Shown: one piece after another, positions 61,683 through 64,000 of the stretch
Position numbering within the stretch: the stretch's first letter is position 1
Layout of the letters: every line of letters begins with the position of its first letter
Notes under the pieces: model-generated
Seen by the model: only the letters and a program-made list of their open reading frames with translations
What the model was told of the DNA's origin: nothing
The model's database searches: none
Translations under genes and position numbers: made by a program
Assembly (NCBI RefSeq): GCF_004168365.1
Contig: NZ_CP035704.1
Span: forward strand, 3,286,001 to 3,350,000
Length of the DNA stretch: 64,000 bases
From: Pseudolysobacter antarcticus
GTDB lineage: Bacteria; Pseudomonadota; Gammaproteobacteria; Xanthomonadales; Rhodanobacteraceae
Direction of reading: 5' to 3'

Positions 61683-63668
61683 TCAAGCGCAGCGCGCACC
61701 ATCGCCATCCGGCTTGCACTGCGGTGGCCAACCGTAACTGCGCCAGTAGTCGATGATGTGCTTGCGGCGCAGAAAATCCTGGAAAGCGGGGTGTTGGCGC
61801 AAGGCCGAGAACTCTGGAATCCACAGCAGAAAACCAAACGGCGAAGTGTGCAGCGTCGATATTCTCTCGAGCATGGCGATCTGCGTCGCACTATCGGCAT
61901 TCGGTTGCAGCAGGCGCGCAAAGTGATCGCGTCCCGTGACGCGTTCGGAACTCTCGAGTTTTGCCTGTGCCTGCGGCCAGCGCGTGGGATCGATCAAGGC
62001 GTCGATCACGGCGATATTGGCATCACGATAAGGACTGCTTGCCGGCGTGCTCAGCGCAAACTCGCGCGCAGCGGCAAAGTCATGGCGCCAGACGGCATTG
62101 AACATGCGCGCCGAAACCAGCAGCGGCGTTATATCGGCGCGCAGCTCGGCGGTCGCATCCAGCGATTGTCTAGCCTCGTCATGCCGACCGAGCATGTCGA
62201 GGAAAAATCCGCGCAGGTAATTCGATTCAAAATTCAATGGATCGGAGATCAAGCCGATTTCGACCTGATGCAGCGCTTGCTCGCCGTAGCCCAGATCCGC
62301 GAGGCGGGCGGCGTAGATCGCGCGCAAGATCGAATCGGTCGGATCGAGATTGAGGATGCGCCGGTATTCTTCCATGCAACGCGGCCAGTCGGTGGCGCGC
62401 CAGGCCAATGAAGCCAATGCGACGTGCGCATCGATCTGATCGGGGTCCAGCTCAAGCGCGCGCGCCGCTTCGCTTGCCGCCTCGGCGCGAACAGCATCGG
62501 TCACCGATGTTGCGCGCAGATCCTGCACCAGCGCACGCGCCAGCAAACCATGCGCGCGTGCATAACTCGGCGCGCGCGCAACCAGCGCATGTAGCTTATC
62601 GACCAATTCCGGATGTTCCGGCATATTGTTCGGCTCCCACAATTTGCGGCGCAGCTCAAGGTAATCGCGGAACCATTGCGGTTCGGCACCCGCATCGGTC
62701 ACAGCATTGGCAAGGCCGAGCTTCAGTGTCATTGCTTGCGCGACGGCTTGCGCGATTTCGCGCTGGATCGAAAACACATCGGCAAACTTGCGATCAAAAT
62801 CCTGCGCCCACGCGGTTCGACCGCCGGGGATTTCGATCAGGCGCAAATCGATACGCAACTGATCGCCGGATTGACGCAAGCTGCCTTCGAGCGCGTGCGT
62901 AACGTGCAGCCGCTCGCTCAATTGATTGAGGTCGAACTTGTCTTCCTGCGCACGCGCCGCCGAGGTGCGCGAGATCAAATGCAGGCCTTCGATATGCGCG
63001 AGTCGAGTGATCAGTTCCTCGCTGAGTCCTTCGGCGAGTGCCGCATCGCCCGGCGTATTGCCGACCGGATGCAGCGGCAGTACCACCAGCACCGGCGCAG
63101 TATTCGTCGCCACCGGCACTGCGTGACGCAGGGTGAAATACGTGATGATTGCGGCGACCACCAACAGCGCGAAAATGCCAAGCGAGCGAGTCGCCCGAGT
63201 GCGCGTTGGCGATAAGACATGCTCGACCACGGAATCGGTTACAGCAACAGCCGCGGGTGGAGTAACGCCGGTATTTGTCGCAGCTGAAACGACGATGGCC
63301 TGCACCGATGGCAGCGATAAATCGTCTGCAACCAGCGATGGTTTGATCGTCGCGTCGAAGCGATAACCGACGCCATGCAGTGTGTGCAGATACTGATGGG
63401 CGTTGGCGCTTTCACCGAGCGCCTGGCGGATCAACGTAATGACGCGATTGAGCACGCCCGGGGTGATATGACGATGGCCCCACACCGCATCGAGAATTTC
63501 ATCGCGGCCGAATGCGCGCCCCGGATGATTGGCGAGCAGGCATAGCACGGCAAATGCCTTCGGTTCGAGTGGAGTTTCGACACCATCGACAAACAGGCGC
63601 CGTCCTGCAACGTCGATTTCGACCGCATCGAAAACGATCGAACCTGTTGCCGCCGCACTTCCCGTCAT
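61683..63668 (-). CDS. CadC-like winged-helix membrane regulator with TPR domain
   Basis: A 661-residue regulator. Residues about 10-105 form an OmpR/CadC-type winged helix (LEPKAFAVLCLLANHPGRAF, DEILDAVWGHRHITPGVLNR, LHTLHGVGYRFDA). One transmembrane helix follows (SLGIFALLVVAAIITYFTLR). The periplasmic part first has the TolB-like/adenylate-cyclase-type segment PVLVVLPLHPVGNTPGDAAL to AWAQDFDRKFADVFSIQREI, then TPR-like helices (ARALELDPDQIDAHVALASL, YRRILNLDPTDSILRAIYAA). This layout is common for regulators without a kinase partner. ATG 63668 is used. The gene diverges from an exported protein gene at 63890, and 11-base direct repeats in the gap are candidate operators. An acyltransferase gene follows. 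Confidence 0.88.
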   Translation of the reverse strand: MTGSAAATGSIVFDAVEIDVAGRRLFVDGVETPLEPKAFAVLCLLANHPGRAFGRDEILDAVWGHRHITPGVLNRVITLIRQALGESANAHQYLHTLHGVGYRFDATIKPSLVADDLSLPSVQAIVVSAATNTGVTPPAAVAVTDSVVEHVLSPTRTRATRSLGIFALLVVAAIITYFTLRHAVPVATNTAPVLVVLPLHPVGNTPGDAALAEGLSEELITRLAHIEGLHLISRTSAARAQEDKFDLNQLSERLHVTHALEGSLRQSGDQLRIDLRLIEIPGGRTAWAQDFDRKFADVFSIQREIAQAVAQAMTLKLGLANAVTDAGAEPQWFRDYLELRRKLWEPNNMPEHPELVDKLHALVARAPSYARAHGLLARALVQDLRATSVTDAVRAEAASEAARALELDPDQIDAHVALASLAWRATDWPRCMEEYRRILNLDPTDSILRAIYAARLADLGYGEQALHQVEIGLISDPLNFESNYLRGFFLDMLGRHDEARQSLDATAELRADITPLLVSARMFNAVWRHDFAAAREFALSTPASSPYRDANIAVIDALIDPTRWPQAQAKLESSERVTGRDHFARLLQPNADSATQIAMLERISTLHTSPFGFLLWIPEFSALRQHPAFQDFLRRKHIIDYWRSYGWPPQCKPDGDGARCA

Positions 63669-63748
63669 ACCCGCTCCGTTTCAGCAAAATTGACGACCGA
63701 ATGAAAATTATTCATCGGATCAATGTGTTGTGCATTCAAAAAGACCGC

Positions 63749-63770
63749 CCTAAGCATTTCCTAAGGTTTT
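63749..63770. promoter_or_regulatory. 11-base direct repeats between CadC-like regulator and divergent gene
   Basis: CCTAAGCATTT (63749-63759) and CCTAAGGTTTT (63760-63770) are adjacent direct repeats with nine of eleven identical positions. An 11-base period places both on one DNA face, as winged-helix regulators of the OmpR/CadC type prefer. The pair lies 81 bases from the regulator start and 120 bases from the divergent gene's start. Confidence 0.5.
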
Positions 63771-63889
63771 CCCGGCGTTAACCAATGGACTTCCCCGCCA
63801 TCGCATCAAGCATGCAATCGGATGAAGCGCGAATCTCTCTCCACCGACGCAATGCCGCGCCGATGCACCAAACCCAACGGAGATTTACC

Positions 63890-64000
63890 ATGAATATTGT
63901 ACGCCTCAGCCTCACCGTCCTGACTCTCGCTGCCGCCAATATCTGTGCCGCGCAGGACACCGCCCACACTGCACTGAATTCGATCACCGTATCTGACAAC
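63890..64000 (+). CDS. Exported protein, N-terminal fragment cut by window edge
   Basis: ATG 63890 starts 37 codons that run to the end of the window. CGGAG lies 7 bases before it. The residues are a signal peptide, NIVRLSLTVLTLAAANICAA, with cleavage predicted after CAA, then QDTAHTALNSITVSDN. The rest is outside the window, so no family can be named. It is divergent from the CadC-like regulator, a common layout for a regulator and its target gene, so regulation by that protein is plausible. Confidence 0.75.
   Translation, partial: MNIVRLSLTVLTLAAANICAAQDTAHTALNSITVSDN

Noticed and set aside
1-64000. CRISPR arrays, tRNA/rRNA genes, prophage or biosynthetic gene cluster
   Set aside because: No regularly spaced repeat, no cloverleaf-like or rRNA-like sequence and no phage genes were found by reading both strands. 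Absence by eye is not proof; tRNA and CRISPR scanners would settle it.

Overview
The window is dense, high-GC (about 60% by eye) bacterial chromosome. It is Gram-negative: two trimeric porins, a DcaP-type porin, an RND pump with an outer-membrane factor, and several lipoproteins. Housekeeping genes (greB, rimO, apbC, metG, nth, tilS, xseB-ispA) look gammaproteobacterial. The mix of metG-rnfB-nth, TPR-tailed Ser/Thr kinase, CadC-like TPR regulator and a secreted repeat protein ending in IFADGFEQP suggests Lysobacterales/Xanthomonadales, perhaps Rhodanobacteraceae. That placement is inference. I found no rRNA, tRNA, CRISPR array or prophage. One complete IS5-type element is present.

Layout. 1-6.7 kb: partial delta-60 repeat protein, HerA-like ATPase with greB, a membrane diguanylate cyclase, DUF3025 protein and rimO. 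6.8-12.9 kb: dienelactone-hydrolase-like and HIT proteins, then a tight 5-oxoproline (pyroglutamate) cassette: pxpB-pxpC-pxpA, two DUF969/DUF979 membrane proteins and pyroglutamyl peptidase. 13-14.9 kb: alkylation-damage operon, ada plus a 2OG-Fe(II) oxygenase, with an Ada-box-like site upstream. 14.9-19.4 kb: LysR regulator divergent from a periplasmic MBL-fold protein, a TrmY-like pseudouridine methyltransferase (an archaeal-type enzyme), and a GlxA-type AraC regulator. 19.5-24.1 kb: small exported proteins, including two pairs of tandem paralogues, around dcd and apbC. 24.3-27.8 kb: metG-rnfB-nth.

28-35.7 kb: DcaP-like porin with a strong terminator, a beta-trefoil-like protein, an NTF2-like exported protein, an ECF sigma factor convergent with a TPR Ser/Thr kinase, and the IS element. 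35.8-39.2 kb: a 1112-residue Calx-beta/FG-GAP protein. 39-53.8 kb: DUF1275 protein, porin 1, an OmpR/EnvZ-type pair divergent from an RND tripartite pump plus BON lipoprotein, an alginate-export-like barrel, and a yeiE/yeiH-like LysR/transporter pair. 53.9-64 kb: porin 2 (paralogue of porin 1), tilS, xseB-ispA-crcB, a small Cys protein, a second YeiH-family transporter, an acyltransferase, a winged-helix/TPR regulator and the start of a divergent exported protein.

The most interesting items are the complete 5-oxoproline uptake and hydrolysis cassette, the bacterial TrmY homologue, the paired small exported proteins (ExbD-like and four-Cys lipoproteins), the C-terminal IFADGFEQP tail, the MBL-fold protein with a degenerate metal motif, and several short inverted or direct repeats in front of transport and regulator genes that look like operators. 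All functions come from reading the sequence. No database search was run.
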